Notes: generated by a model not told the origin, from the sequence alone. Shown: positions 1-6,795, counted from the stretch's first letter. The stretch is DNA of 22,519 nucleotides from DASZIT01 sp036264255 (GCA_036264255.1 DATARI010000193.1:1-22519), one strand, 5' to 3'. Translations and numbers: made by a program.

Positions 1-1788
1 GCCGGCGCAGTCGCTGGGCTGGAGACAATGGTGGCCGCCGCCCAGTTCGGCGCCGGGAACCTCGCCCTCTTCGCCCGATGGACCGGTGATACGGGCCGAT
101 CTCCCCTGCTGGCCCTGGCCATCACCCCGGAGGCCGGCCCCGACGACACCTACCCGGTGTTGTACCTCCAGGGCCCCGAACTGCTCGAAGACCCGAAAGT
201 GCTCGCCGTGCTGGCCGACGTCGTGGGTCCCGGCGGGGTAGGGGTGGTGGCCCACGACGTGAAGGAATTGATGCGCTCGCTGCTCCCGTTGGGAGTGGAC
301 ATCGGCGGCCTGGTGATGGACACCGCGGTGGCCGCCTACCTGCTCGACTCCTCCATCGATCGTTACCACCTGGTGGACCTGGCCCGCCAGCAGCTGGGGG
401 TGGTGGTGGAGGACGGGTCGACCGGGCAGGGCAGCTTCGATCTCACCGACGACCAGTCCGGCGGGGATGGCGGGATCGACGCCGACGTGCTGCTGACCAC
501 CCGGCTGGCGTCGGTGATCGCCCGCCTGCGGGAACCGCTGGAGATCGAGCTGGCCGAGGCGGGAGGGACCGCTCTGCTCCACGAGATCGAATCCCCGCTG
601 GTTCGGGTGCTGGCCCGGATGGAGGTCACCGGGGTCCCGGTCGATCGGGAGGTCCTCCATGAGATCACCGCCGGCCTGGCCGAGGAGTGCCTCTCGTTGG
701 AGGCGACCATCCAGGACCTGGCCGGGGAGCCCTTCAAGGTCAACTCGGTTCCCCAGCTCCGGTCGGTCCTCTACGAGCATCTCGGCCTCACCCCGGTACG
801 GAAGACCAAGACTGGATTCTCCACCGATGCCCGGACCCTCGAGCAACTCCGCGGGCAGCACCCGATCATCGAGGCCCTCCTCCGCTACCGGGAGGTGGAA
901 AAGCTGCGGTCCACCTACGGCGAGAGCCTGGCCGCCGAGATCGCCGAGGACGGTCGGATCCACGCCACCTTCCGCCAAACGGTGGCCCGGACCGGGCGTC
1001 TCTCCTCCGACCGGCCCAATCTTCACAACATCCCTGTCCGCACCGAGGAGGGCCGGCGCTTCCGCCAGGCCTTCGTGCCCTCGGAGGGTCGGCGGCTGCT
1101 GGTGGCTGACTATGACCAGGTGGAGTTGCGGGCCATCGCCCATCTGTCCGGGGATCCGGGGCTCACCGCCGCCTTCGCCGCCGGGGAGGACATTCACCGG
1201 ACGGTGGCATCTCGAGTGTTCGGGGTCGAGCGGGACCAGGTCACCCTGGGCCAGCGTTCGACGGCCAAGATGGTCTCCTACGGGCTGGCCTACGGCATGG
1301 AGGCCTACGGGCTGTCCCAACGGCTGAACGTGCCGGTGGAGGAGGCGAAGGCCATCCTGGACGCGTTCTTCGAGGGGTTCCCGGCCGTCCATGACTACAT
1401 GGACCGCACCGTGTCCGAGGCCCGCAACTCCGGGTTCACGGTGACCGCCTTCGGGCGCCGTCGACTGCTTCCCGAGCTGTTGGCCACCAACTACCAGGTC
1501 CGGCAGGGAGCCGAGCGCCAGGCCATGAACGCGGGGATCCAGGGTCTGGCCGCCGATTTGTTCAAGGTGGCGCTGCTCCGGCTGGATGCGGCCCTCGGGG
1601 AGGGGGGATTCGCCTCGGATCTGGTCCTCCAGGTGCACGACGAGGTCATTCTCGACGTGGTTCCCGCCGAGGCAGAGGCGGTGGAGGCGTTGACCGAGCG
1701 CGCCCTCACCGGAGCCGCCGACCTGTCGGTGCCCCTGAAGGTGGCAATGGCCTGGGGTTCGTCCTGGGCGGAGGCGAAGGGAACCTGA
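1..1788 (+). CDS. polA: DNA polymerase I, 5'-truncated by window edge
   Basis: Replicative-gap and repair polymerase of the A family, cytosolic. The frame is open from base 1, so the start lies outside the window; the first ATG seen (base 28) is internal. About 595 residues remain of a protein usually near 900, so the N-terminal 5'-3' nuclease domain is missing only because of the edge. Counting from the ATG at 28: motif A DYDQVELR at 361-368, motif B (O-helix) with R410, K414, Y418 and Y422, and motif C QVHDE at 535-539; all catalytic residues are present. The 3'-5' exonuclease-like region (about 10-165) lacks the DxE motif and a clear YxxxD motif, so proofreading is probably lost, as in many bacterial Pol I proteins. 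Tyr at the O-helix position (Phe762 in E. coli) is known from mycobacterial and T7 enzymes. rpsA follows downstream, a common actinobacterial order. Confidence 0.97.
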   Translation, partial: AGAVAGLETMVAAAQFGAGNLALFARWTGDTGRSPLLALAITPEAGPDDTYPVLYLQGPELLEDPKVLAVLADVVGPGGVGVVAHDVKELMRSLLPLGVDIGGLVMDTAVAAYLLDSSIDRYHLVDLARQQLGVVVEDGSTGQGSFDLTDDQSGGDGGIDADVLLTTRLASVIARLREPLEIELAEAGGTALLHEIESPLVRVLARMEVTGVPVDREVLHEITAGLAEECLSLEATIQDLAGEPFKVNSVPQLRSVLYEHLGLTPVRKTKTGFSTDARTLEQLRGQHPIIEALLRYREVEKLRSTYGESLAAEIAEDGRIHATFRQTVARTGRLSSDRPNLHNIPVRTEEGRRFRQAFVPSEGRRLLVADYDQVELRAIAHLSGDPGLTAAFAAGEDIHRTVASRVFGVERDQVTLGQRSTAKMVSYGLAYGMEAYGLSQRLNVPVEEAKAILDAFFEGFPAVHDYMDRTVSEARNSGFTVTAFGRRRLLPELLATNYQVRQGAERQAMNAGIQGLAADLFKVALLRLDAALGEGGFASDLVLQVHDEVILDVVPAEAEAVEALTERALTGAADLSVPLKVAMAWGSSWAEAKGT

Positions 1789-1820
1789 GCCCACCCGGGC
1801 CGGTCGAGGCCGTCATCGGG

Positions 1821-1826
1821 TAAGAT
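1821..1826 (+). promoter_or_regulatory. Candidate -10 element for rpsA
   Basis: TAAGAT fits the TANNNT pattern of actinobacterial housekeeping promoters and lies in the only gap upstream of rpsA. No convincing -35 is visible at the expected distance. If it is used, the transcript would start near 1833 and carry a leader of about 87 bases. Confidence 0.35.
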
Positions 1827-1834
1827 TCTCTTTC

Positions 1835-1890
1835 GGTCACAACCAGGTGACCCCTTACTTCACCCGCACGGTCGCCATCGGCGGCGCGGG
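1835..1890 (+). promoter_or_regulatory. Inverted repeats in the rpsA leader
   Basis: Two potential hairpins lie between the candidate promoter and the rpsA start. The first is GGTCAC (1835-1840) with GTGACC (1847-1852), a perfect 6-bp stem with a 6-base loop. The second pairs CCCGC (1863-1867) with GCGGG (1886-1890) and, inside it, CGCC (1873-1876) with GGCG (1880-1883). No T run follows either, so they are not typical terminators. The first repeat could also be a DNA operator. Ribosomal protein genes are often feedback-controlled through their leaders, but no match to a named leader family is claimed. Confidence 0.35.
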
Positions 1891-1919
1891 ACCTGTCCGG
1901 AAAGCGAGCTACCTACTTC

Positions 1920-3464
1920 ATGTCCGACGTCTTAGCAGTACCGGGAGGGCCCGCCCTCCTGTCCCCCGAGCACATGGGCCACTTCGATGAGAACGGGGTC
2001 TACATCCCCCGTCCGATCACGGAGAACGACCTCGACGGAGCCTCGCTCGAGGACGCCATGGCCGGCACCATCGTCGAATTCGAGGATGGTGACCTGGTGC
2101 AGGGCACCGTGGTCAAGATCGACCGCGACGAAGTCCTCCTCGACATCGGCTTCAAGTCGGAGGGCGTGGTCCCGGTGCGGGAGCTCTCCATCCGCAACGA
2201 CGTCGACCCGTCGGAGATCGTCTCGCTGGGGGACTCCATCGAGGCCCTGGTCCTCACCAAGGAGGACAAAGAGGGTCGCCTGATCCTCTCCAAGAAGCGG
2301 GCCCAGTACGAGCGGGCCTGGGGCACCATCGAGAAGCTGAAGGAAGCCGACGAGGTCGTCACCGGCCCGGTCATCGAGGTGGTCAAGGGCGGGCTCATCG
2401 TCGACATCGGCCTCCGCGGCTTCCTGCCGGCGTCGCTGGTCGAGTTGCGCCGGGTGCGCGAGCTCCAGCCCTACGTCGGCCGGACCATCGAGGCGAAGAT
2501 CATCGAACTCGACCGGAACCGCAACAATGTGGTGCTGTCCCGCCGGGCGTGGCTGGAAGAGACCCAGAAGGAGCAGCGGGGCGAGTTCCTCGAGAACCTC
2601 AAGCCCGGGGAGCGGCGCCGGGGCACGGTGTCGTCGGTGGTCAACTTCGGGGCCTTTGTCGACCTGGGCGGCATGGACGGACTCGTCCACGTCTCCGAGC
2701 TGTCGTGGAAGCACGTGGACCACCCCTCCTCGGTGGTGGCGGTGGGCGACGAGATCGATGTCGAGGTCCTCGACGTCGACCTGTCCAAGGAGCGGATCAG
2801 CCTGTCGCTGAAGGCCACCCAGTCCGATCCCTGGCAGGAGTTCGCCAACTCCCACCAGATCGGCGAGCTGGTCTACGGGCGGATCACCAAGCTGGTGCCC
2901 TTCGGATCCTTCGTCCAGGTGGGCGACGGCATCGAAGGTCTGGTCCACATCTCCGAAATGGCCGTGCACCACGTCGACCTGCCGGAGCAGGTGGTGGCGC
3001 CCGGTGAGGAACTCTGGGTCAAGATCATCGATATCGACCTCCAGCGCCGGCGGATCAGCTTGTCGATCAAGCAGGCCGCCGAAGGTGGCGAGGTGTCCGA
3101 GGAGTACCGCGAAGCGTTCGGCGAGCATGCCTACGACGCCGAGGGCAACTACATCGGACCCTTCGAGTACACCGAGACCGAGTTCACTCCCGAAACCGAG
3201 GCCCAGGCGGCCTGGGCCGACTTCGTGGCCGAGCCGGGGGCGGCGGAGGCCGGAGAGGCCGGAGCCGGACCCGTCGAGCACGCCGAGGTCGAGGCGGCCA
3301 CCGCCGAGGCCGAAGCACCGACCGGGGGCGAGACGGCAGCGGTAGCGCCGCCCGAGGCGGCCCCAGCCGTGGCCCCGGAGCCGGCTGAGGCTCCAGCCGC
3401 GGCGCCCGAGTCCTCGGCTGCCGCACCTGAGCAACCGGCCGCCACCGAAACACCCGCCGAATAG
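1920..3464 (+). CDS. rpsA: 30S ribosomal protein S1
   Basis: Ribosome-associated RNA-binding protein that helps mRNA bind the 30S subunit. The 514 residues contain four S1 (OB-fold) repeats at about 57-126, 143-208, 229-298 and 314-385. The last two are the most canonical, with GxVxxVxxFGxFV-like starts and GLVHxSE cores. This four-repeat form is usual in actinobacteria, against six in E. coli. The tail from about 401 to 514 has no Lys or Arg and is rich in Ala, Glu and Pro, so it is probably disordered and acidic. ATG at 1920 is chosen because it gives the full N-terminus. No good Shine-Dalgarno stands before it (only a weak purine stretch near 1900-1908), and ATG 1974 is a possible shorter start. 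The next gene converges, so the coaE/uvrB neighbours common after rpsA in other actinobacteria are absent here. Confidence 0.96.
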   Translation: MSDVLAVPGGPALLSPEHMGHFDENGVYIPRPITENDLDGASLEDAMAGTIVEFEDGDLVQGTVVKIDRDEVLLDIGFKSEGVVPVRELSIRNDVDPSEIVSLGDSIEALVLTKEDKEGRLILSKKRAQYERAWGTIEKLKEADEVVTGPVIEVVKGGLIVDIGLRGFLPASLVELRRVRELQPYVGRTIEAKIIELDRNRNNVVLSRRAWLEETQKEQRGEFLENLKPGERRRGTVSSVVNFGAFVDLGGMDGLVHVSELSWKHVDHPSSVVAVGDEIDVEVLDVDLSKERISLSLKATQSDPWQEFANSHQIGELVYGRITKLVPFGSFVQVGDGIEGLVHISEMAVHHVDLPEQVVAPGEELWVKIIDIDLQRRRISLSIKQAAEGGEVSEEYREAFGEHAYDAEGNYIGPFEYTETEFTPETEAQAAWADFVAEPGAAEAGEAGAGPVEHAEVEAATAEAEAPTGGETAAVAPPEAAPAVAPEPAEAPAAAPESSAAAPEQPAATETPAE

Positions 3465-3504
3465 GCGCGGCTGGGCCGGATAGGCCCGGTGGTGTCGAAA
3501 CGCT

Positions 3505-3525
3505 CGGCCCGTCCGAATTGGGCCG
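3505..3525. terminator. Weak hairpin between convergent rpsA and DUF4287 gene
   Basis: CGGCCC (3505-3510) and GGGCCG (3520-3525) form a perfect 6-bp stem with a 9-base loop in the 85-base gap between converging genes. There is no T run on either side. The position suits a bidirectional terminator, but the evidence is only the inverted repeat. Confidence 0.3.
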
Positions 3526-3549
3526 GGACGATGAATCAGGTCGGTTGGG

Positions 3550-3759
3550 TCAGATGCCTTTCTCGGCGCGGAAGTCTCCGACGATGGCATTGGCATGACC
3601 GTGACCCATGCCGTGTTCGCTCTTCAGGAGAGTGACCATCTCCATGTGCTTGGTGAGCCCGGACGCCTCGAGGATGGCCTTCCAGTGTGAGATCGGCTGC
3701 CCATACTTCTTTTCGATCGAAGGGAAGTAGGACTTCGGTCCGGTGACGTTGTCGCCCAT
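3550..3759 (-). CDS. DUF4287 domain small protein
   Basis: A 69-residue soluble protein of the DUF4287 family, function unknown. Diagnostic features are SYFPSIEKKYG near residues 10-20, a Trp in HWK (about 25-27), KHMEMVTLLKSEHGMGHGHA (37-56) and a basic C-terminus; the length equals that of the family. ATG at 3759 is chosen because it gives the family-length protein and has GGAAG just before it, though spacing is very short. An in-frame ATG at 3783 would add eight residues not typical of the family. The frame stays open much further upstream, but that part runs antisense to the VOC gene and is not coding. It is transcribed alone, divergently from the VOC gene at 3931 and convergently with rpsA. 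Confidence 0.85.
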   Translation of the reverse strand: MGDNVTGPKSYFPSIEKKYGQPISHWKAILEASGLTKHMEMVTLLKSEHGMGHGHANAIVGDFRAEKGI

Positions 3760-3876
3760 GCTTCCAAAATAGCAAGCAGTCATCGTCGATTGGGGCGGCG
3801 GGCTCCCGGATCGTCGAGACCGGCGACGGACGTCACCGATCACCGACCGGCAATCCGACAGAAACGACGCCGGGTA

Positions 3877-3891
3877 TTCTCGAACCGAGAA
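3877..3891. promoter_or_regulatory. Palindromic operator candidate overlapping a -10-like box
   Basis: TTCTCG-AAC-CGAGAA is a perfect 6-bp inverted repeat around three bases. It overlaps TATTCT (3875-3880), a TANNNT -10 candidate for the VOC gene that starts at 3931. It lies in the 171-base divergent gap between the DUF4287 and VOC genes, so a dimeric regulator bound here could block one or both promoters. No regulator gene is adjacent. The rest of this gap shows nothing else I can support. Confidence 0.4.
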
Positions 3892-3930
3892 CGGCTCCAA
3901 AGCCCAGACCACCGACGGAGGAGGAAGCCG

Positions 3931-4347
3931 ATGGATGTCCAGTTCGTAACCAGCGTCGCCCCGATCGTCCGAGATCGGGACGCGGCTCGCTCGTTCTACG
4001 AAGACGCCCTGGGGCTCTCCTTCGAGGGCCGAGCCGGCGACTATCTGTACACCCACAAGCTGGAAGGGACGAAGCACTTCGGCCTCTGGCCTCTTTCCGA
4101 AGCGGCGAACGCCTGTTTCGGCACCGCCGAATGGCCCGCCTCCGTGCCGGTACCCCAGGCCAGCATCGAGTTCGAGGTGGCGGACGTAGCCGCGGCGGCC
4201 GCTGAACTGTCGGCGCAGAGCTATCGACTCATTCACCAGGCCCGCACGGAGCCATGGGGCCAGATCACGGCCCGGCTGTTGAGTCCCGAAGGTCTGCTCG
4301 TCGCCGTTTGTTACACCCCGGCATTCCACGACGGAGAGGACAGCTGA
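3931..4347 (+). CDS. VOC family (glyoxalase/bleomycin-resistance-like) protein
   Basis: A 138-residue soluble protein with one vicinal-oxygen-chelate domain; such proteins are metal-dependent dioxygenases, isomerases, glyoxalases or drug-binding proteins, and the substrate cannot be told here. The N-terminal half has a VAPIVRDRDAARSFYEDALGL start (about 9-29), the typical helix of the first beta-alpha-beta-beta-beta unit. The second unit begins at SIEFEVADV (78-86) and ends with SPEGLLVAVCY (118-128). ATG 3931 is chosen because the strong site GGAGGAGGAA lies just upstream (about 3917-3926); the open frame continues further 5' but has no support there. It has its own upstream gap with a palindrome and precedes a DUF1801 gene by 118 bases, so it is probably monocistronic. 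Confidence 0.85.
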   Translation: MDVQFVTSVAPIVRDRDAARSFYEDALGLSFEGRAGDYLYTHKLEGTKHFGLWPLSEAANACFGTAEWPASVPVPQASIEFEVADVAAAAAELSAQSYRLIHQARTEPWGQITARLLSPEGLLVAVCYTPAFHDGEDS

Positions 4348-4465
4348 TCATCATCCGGCCGCAGGCAGCCCGGAGACCAGAGGCAGCTTTCGGGCTCCCG
4401 ATAGAATCTGTCCGGTGGGTGGTCCCCATGCACCAAAGCCTCGAACCGAAGGAAGAGAAACGGGC

Positions 4466-4864
4466 ATGACCAAGAGCGGGTCGCAGAAGAGTGAGTCTCC
4501 CTCTCAGCTCATCGACGCCAGGATCAAGGAGCTGGGCGACTGGCGGGGCGAGATGCTCAGCCGGCTCCGTGGCTTGATCAAGGAGGCCGATTCCGAAGTC
4601 GTTGAGGAGTGGAAATGGAGAGGAGTTCCGGTGTGGTACCACGACGGAATGGTGTGCACCGGCGAGACCTACAAGAACATCGTGAAGCTGACCTTCGCGA
4701 AGGGGGCGGCCCTCAAAGAGCCCTCCGGTCTCTTCAACTCCAGGCTCGAGGGGAATACCCGGCGTGCCATCGACTTCCACGAGGGCGAGAAGATCAACGA
4801 GAAGGCGCTCAAGACCCTCTTTCGCGCCGCGGTGGCCCTGAACGAGTCCAAGACCTCACGCTGA
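4466..4864 (+). CDS. DUF1801 domain-containing protein
   Basis: A 132-residue soluble protein of the DUF1801 (YdhG-like) family, function not established. It has the typical features: a helical N-terminal part with DWRGEMLSRLRGLIKEAD (25-42), EEWKWRGVPVWYHDGMVCT (47-65), the KNIVKLTFAKGA strand-turn (70-81), then LEGNTRRAIDF (94-104) and a C-terminal helix. ATG 4466 is chosen over an in-frame start at 4415 because GGAAGAG (4451-4457) is properly spaced before it and the N-terminus then fits the family. TAGAAT at 4402-4407 is a possible -10. The 118-base gap before it also holds a loose inverted repeat (AGCCCG 4367-4372, CGGGCT 4391-4396). It converges with the small membrane protein gene at 4943. 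Confidence 0.85.
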   Translation: MTKSGSQKSESPSQLIDARIKELGDWRGEMLSRLRGLIKEADSEVVEEWKWRGVPVWYHDGMVCTGETYKNIVKLTFAKGAALKEPSGLFNSRLEGNTRRAIDFHEGEKINEKALKTLFRAAVALNESKTSR

Positions 4865-4922
4865 TCCCCGCTATCGGTAGATTCCCACCGATCGGCGCCA
4901 AGTCAGGGCGGTCAGCGGGGGT
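4864..4922. terminator. Nested inverted repeats in a convergent gap
   Basis: The gap between two converging genes can fold as a hairpin inside a hairpin. The outer stem pairs 4864-4872 with 4914-4922 (CCCCGCT with AGCGGGG, plus a G-T and an A-T pair). The inner stem is ATCGGT (4873-4878) with ACCGAT (4887-4892). It starts on the last base of the DUF1801 stop codon. It could end transcription from both sides or be a small structured RNA; no T run is present. Confidence 0.35.
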
Positions 4923-4942
4923 AACCGAATGGGCGTCAGAGT

Positions 4943-5143
4943 TCAGTCAGCGTCTTTTCGAGCGAACGTCCAATAGGCCAGCGAGCCGATGAGATTGGTG
5001 CTGGCGATCCACCAGAGCCACTTCGGCCCTCGAACCTGACCCGCCGCTCTTCCCCGTAGGTCATGCCACATTGAGGGCGTCACCAACGCCCACACCGCCA
5101 CGGCGACGGCAATGATCGCGACTGGACGTGGGTTTCTGTTCAC
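4943..5143 (-). CDS. Small two-helix membrane protein, PLDc_N-like
   Basis: A 66-residue protein with a positively charged start (NRNPRP), a first membrane helix at about 8-20 (AIIAVAVAVWALV), a polar link and a second hydrophobic segment, KWLWWIASTNLIGSLAYWTFAR, near the C-terminus. This second half resembles the PLDc_N module (a Trp-rich helix ending in G..aY..fGR), a small membrane domain of unknown role found alone in many actinobacteria. The start is uncertain: GTG 5143 gives a sensible topology, but its GAGG abuts the codon; the open frame extends to 5242 with an Arg-rich, unlikely N-terminus. The gene is divergent from the methyltransferase gene with a 64-base gap. Confidence 0.6.
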   Translation of the reverse strand: MNRNPRPVAIIAVAVAVWALVTPSMWHDLRGRAAGQVRGPKWLWWIASTNLIGSLAYWTFARKDAD

Positions 5144-5207
5144 CTCGCGAGTATGGCAAGGAATCCGGCGATCGGCTCGCCGCCTCTCGGTACGCGAGGC
5201 TGGCAGG

Positions 5208-6122
5208 GTGTCGGACCAACCCAACCGCCCTGATGGCGTCACGCCGGGCCCGCTTGTCGAGGTGGACGACCGCGACGACCCACGACTCGATCTCTATCGG
5301 GACCTCAATGACCCGGCCGGCCGGAGCCGGTTGGACGGCGACGTCCCGGCCTTCGTGGTCGAGGGCAGGCTCGCCGTCGATCGGCTTCTGGAGTCTCCCT
5401 ACACGGTGCGTTCACTGCTGATCGATGACCACCAGTTGACTTCGGCCAGCCAGCTGGTGACCGCCATCCGGGCTCAGGGGGCACCGGTGTTCGTGGCCTC
5501 CCGTGCCCTGCTGGCCAGCACCGTTGGTTTTTCCCTTCACCGGGGGGTGGTGGCGGTCGCCAACCGCCCATCACCCACCGATCCGGGACGCCTGCTGGCT
5601 GACGTCGCGGGCACCTCCAAGCCGGAGGGAGTTCCTCGGCTCCTCGCCGTGCTGGAGGGCCTCAACGATCATGAGAACATCGGAGCGCTGTTTCGCAATG
5701 CCGCCGCGTTCGGGGTGGCGGGCGTCCTCCTCGACCCGACCTGCGCCGATCCCCTCTACCGCCGGTCGATCCGGGTCTCCGTCGGGCACATCCTCCACAT
5801 GCCGTTCGCCCGGCTAGCTCCGTGGCCGAGCGGGCTCGAGCAGCTGCGGGACGCCGGTTTCCTGGTGGCGGCGTTGGCACCGCGTCCGGCTTCCCCCACC
5901 GCCATTCCCGCCGTTGGTCTCGCGGAGCTGAAGGGGCAGCTGTCCGGCTCCGAACCCCCCACCGGGGTGGCTCTGCTGCTCGGAGCCGAGGGACCTGGCC
6001 TGTCGGATTCGGCCATAGCCGCATCCGACCTGCTGGTCTCCATACCGACGACGGAGCGGGTCGACTCGCTCAACGTTGCCACCGCTGCCGCCATCGCCTT
6101 CCATGCCCTCACGGGCATCTGA
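5208..6122 (+). CDS. TrmH/SpoU family RNA 2'-O-methyltransferase
   Basis: Cytosolic enzyme that uses S-adenosylmethionine to methylate a ribose 2'-OH in rRNA or tRNA; the target is not predictable. The 304 residues hold a substrate-binding N-terminal domain (about 24-120) and a SPOUT trefoil-knot domain. Motif 1 is N153...N157-IGALFRNAAAFG, with the catalytic-type Arg163; motif 2 is LLGAEGPGLS at 257-266; motif 3 is IP...SLNVATA at 279-293, so all three knot motifs are intact. GTG 5208 is chosen because GAGG (5196-5199) sits 8 bases before it; the frame runs on upstream to ATG 5112, which would overlap the divergent small gene. The N-terminus is longer and more acidic than in the shortest family members. 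It is probably a single-gene unit. Confidence 0.92.
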   Translation: MSDQPNRPDGVTPGPLVEVDDRDDPRLDLYRDLNDPAGRSRLDGDVPAFVVEGRLAVDRLLESPYTVRSLLIDDHQLTSASQLVTAIRAQGAPVFVASRALLASTVGFSLHRGVVAVANRPSPTDPGRLLADVAGTSKPEGVPRLLAVLEGLNDHENIGALFRNAAAFGVAGVLLDPTCADPLYRRSIRVSVGHILHMPFARLAPWPSGLEQLRDAGFLVAALAPRPASPTAIPAVGLAELKGQLSGSEPPTGVALLLGAEGPGLSDSAIAASDLLVSIPTTERVDSLNVATAAAIAFHALTGI

Positions 6123-6201
6123 ACCGGGAGTCGGGGCAACGGCAGCCATCAGGCCATGACCAACGCCTCCAAGGACAGCCACCGTTCGAACCCGGGACAC
6201 C

Positions 6202-6732
6202 ATGCCTAGGATCCAGATACCGATGCACGAACACCAACAACTCGGCGCGATCTCCAAACTGCAGGACCTCTTCGAACGGCAAGATCTTGACTACTGGCTG
6301 TTCGGTGGTTGGGCTGTCGATTTTCACGCCGGTCGGGTCACCCGGGAGCATGCCGATATCGATATTGCCGTCTGGGTCGCCGACCTCGATCGGGCCAAGC
6401 TGGTGCTCGATCAAGCGGGTTGGATCCTCACCCTTGATGCACCCCGTGACGGGTATGCCGTGTTCGACAACGGATCGATGCACCTTGATTTGACCTACCT
6501 CGCTCGTGACGACGCGACCGGCGTGGTCTACACGCCCCTGCTCCAGGGTCGCGGAGACTGGCCAGAGGGTGCGTTCGACGAGGACGTGAAAGAACTCGAC
6601 GGCGTTCTGGCCCACGTGGTGAGCCTCCCTTCCCTCATCGCCGATAAGTCGGAGATACGGGACGAACCGTCTACGGCCAGCAAAGATCGCGCCGATGTTG
6701 CCGTTCTCGTAAGGCTTGTCGCTGACCGGTGA
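6202..6732 (+). CDS. Nucleotidyltransferase, aminoglycoside/lincosamide adenylyltransferase-like
   Basis: A 176-residue protein with a minimal nucleotidyltransferase fold. YWLFGGWAVDFHAGRVTREH (31-50) followed by ADIDI contains the GG (35-36) and the two metal-binding acids D52 and D54; D96 in HLDLTYL is a good third acid. This pattern is close to the aminoglycoside-2''-adenylyltransferase and lincosamide nucleotidyltransferase groups, which transfer AMP to an antibiotic hydroxyl. Many chromosomal relatives have no proven drug target, so resistance is only one possibility; tRNA- or protein-modifying (MNT-like) roles are others. The C-terminal KDRADVAVLVRL helix (161-172) is typical of the group. 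The start is uncertain: ATG 6202 has a weak GGGA before it, and ATG 6223 has AGGA about 12 bases away. It stands alone, 79 bases after the methyltransferase gene, with no HEPN partner beside it. Confidence 0.8.
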   Translation: MPRIQIPMHEHQQLGAISKLQDLFERQDLDYWLFGGWAVDFHAGRVTREHADIDIAVWVADLDRAKLVLDQAGWILTLDAPRDGYAVFDNGSMHLDLTYLARDDATGVVYTPLLQGRGDWPEGAFDEDVKELDGVLAHVVSLPSLIADKSEIRDEPSTASKDRADVAVLVRLVADR

Positions 6733-6757
6733 CATCGGGCTGGCGTCGCTCCCGATG
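6733..6757 (+). terminator. Hairpin directly after the nucleotidyltransferase stop codon
   Basis: CATCGGG (6733-6739) and CCCGATG (6751-6757) form a perfect 7-bp stem with an 11-base loop, starting on the base after the TGA stop. No T run follows. It may end the upstream message or act as an attenuator for the PPOX gene that starts 34 bases later. Confidence 0.4.
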
Positions 6758-6776
6758 GCAGGGTTGCTGACTGGAT

Positions 6777-6795
6777 GCCATGCTGGAGGCATGGC
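6777..6795 (+). promoter_or_regulatory. Hairpin enclosing ribosome-binding site and start codon of the PPOX gene
   Basis: GCCATGC (6777-6783), loop TGGAG, GCATGGC (6789-6795) form a perfect 7-bp stem. Most of the GGAGG site (6785-6789) lies in the loop and the ATG (6791-6793) lies in the stem. Folded RNA would restrict initiation at this start. Spacing between GGAGG and ATG is also only one base, which is unusual. Confidence 0.45.

Noticed and set aside
1835..1852. Reading the GGTCAC/GTGACC repeat as the polA terminator
   Set aside because: It has a short stem and no T run, and it lies after a better -10 candidate for rpsA, so a leader or operator role is at least as likely.
1932..3596. Open frame of over 550 codons antisense to rpsA
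   Set aside because: Its product is low-complexity (Leu/Gly/Asp/His/Val-rich), it mirrors the codon bias of rpsA, and it matches no family; GC-rich genes commonly give such antisense frames.
3550..4329. 259-codon version of the DUF4287 protein
   Set aside because: The first 190 codons run antisense to the VOC gene and through the divergent gap; the family is about 70 residues long.
6185..6200. GTTCGAACCC resembling a tRNA T-loop
   Set aside because: No matching 5-bp T stem, acceptor stem, D arm or anticodon arm can be built around it on either strand.
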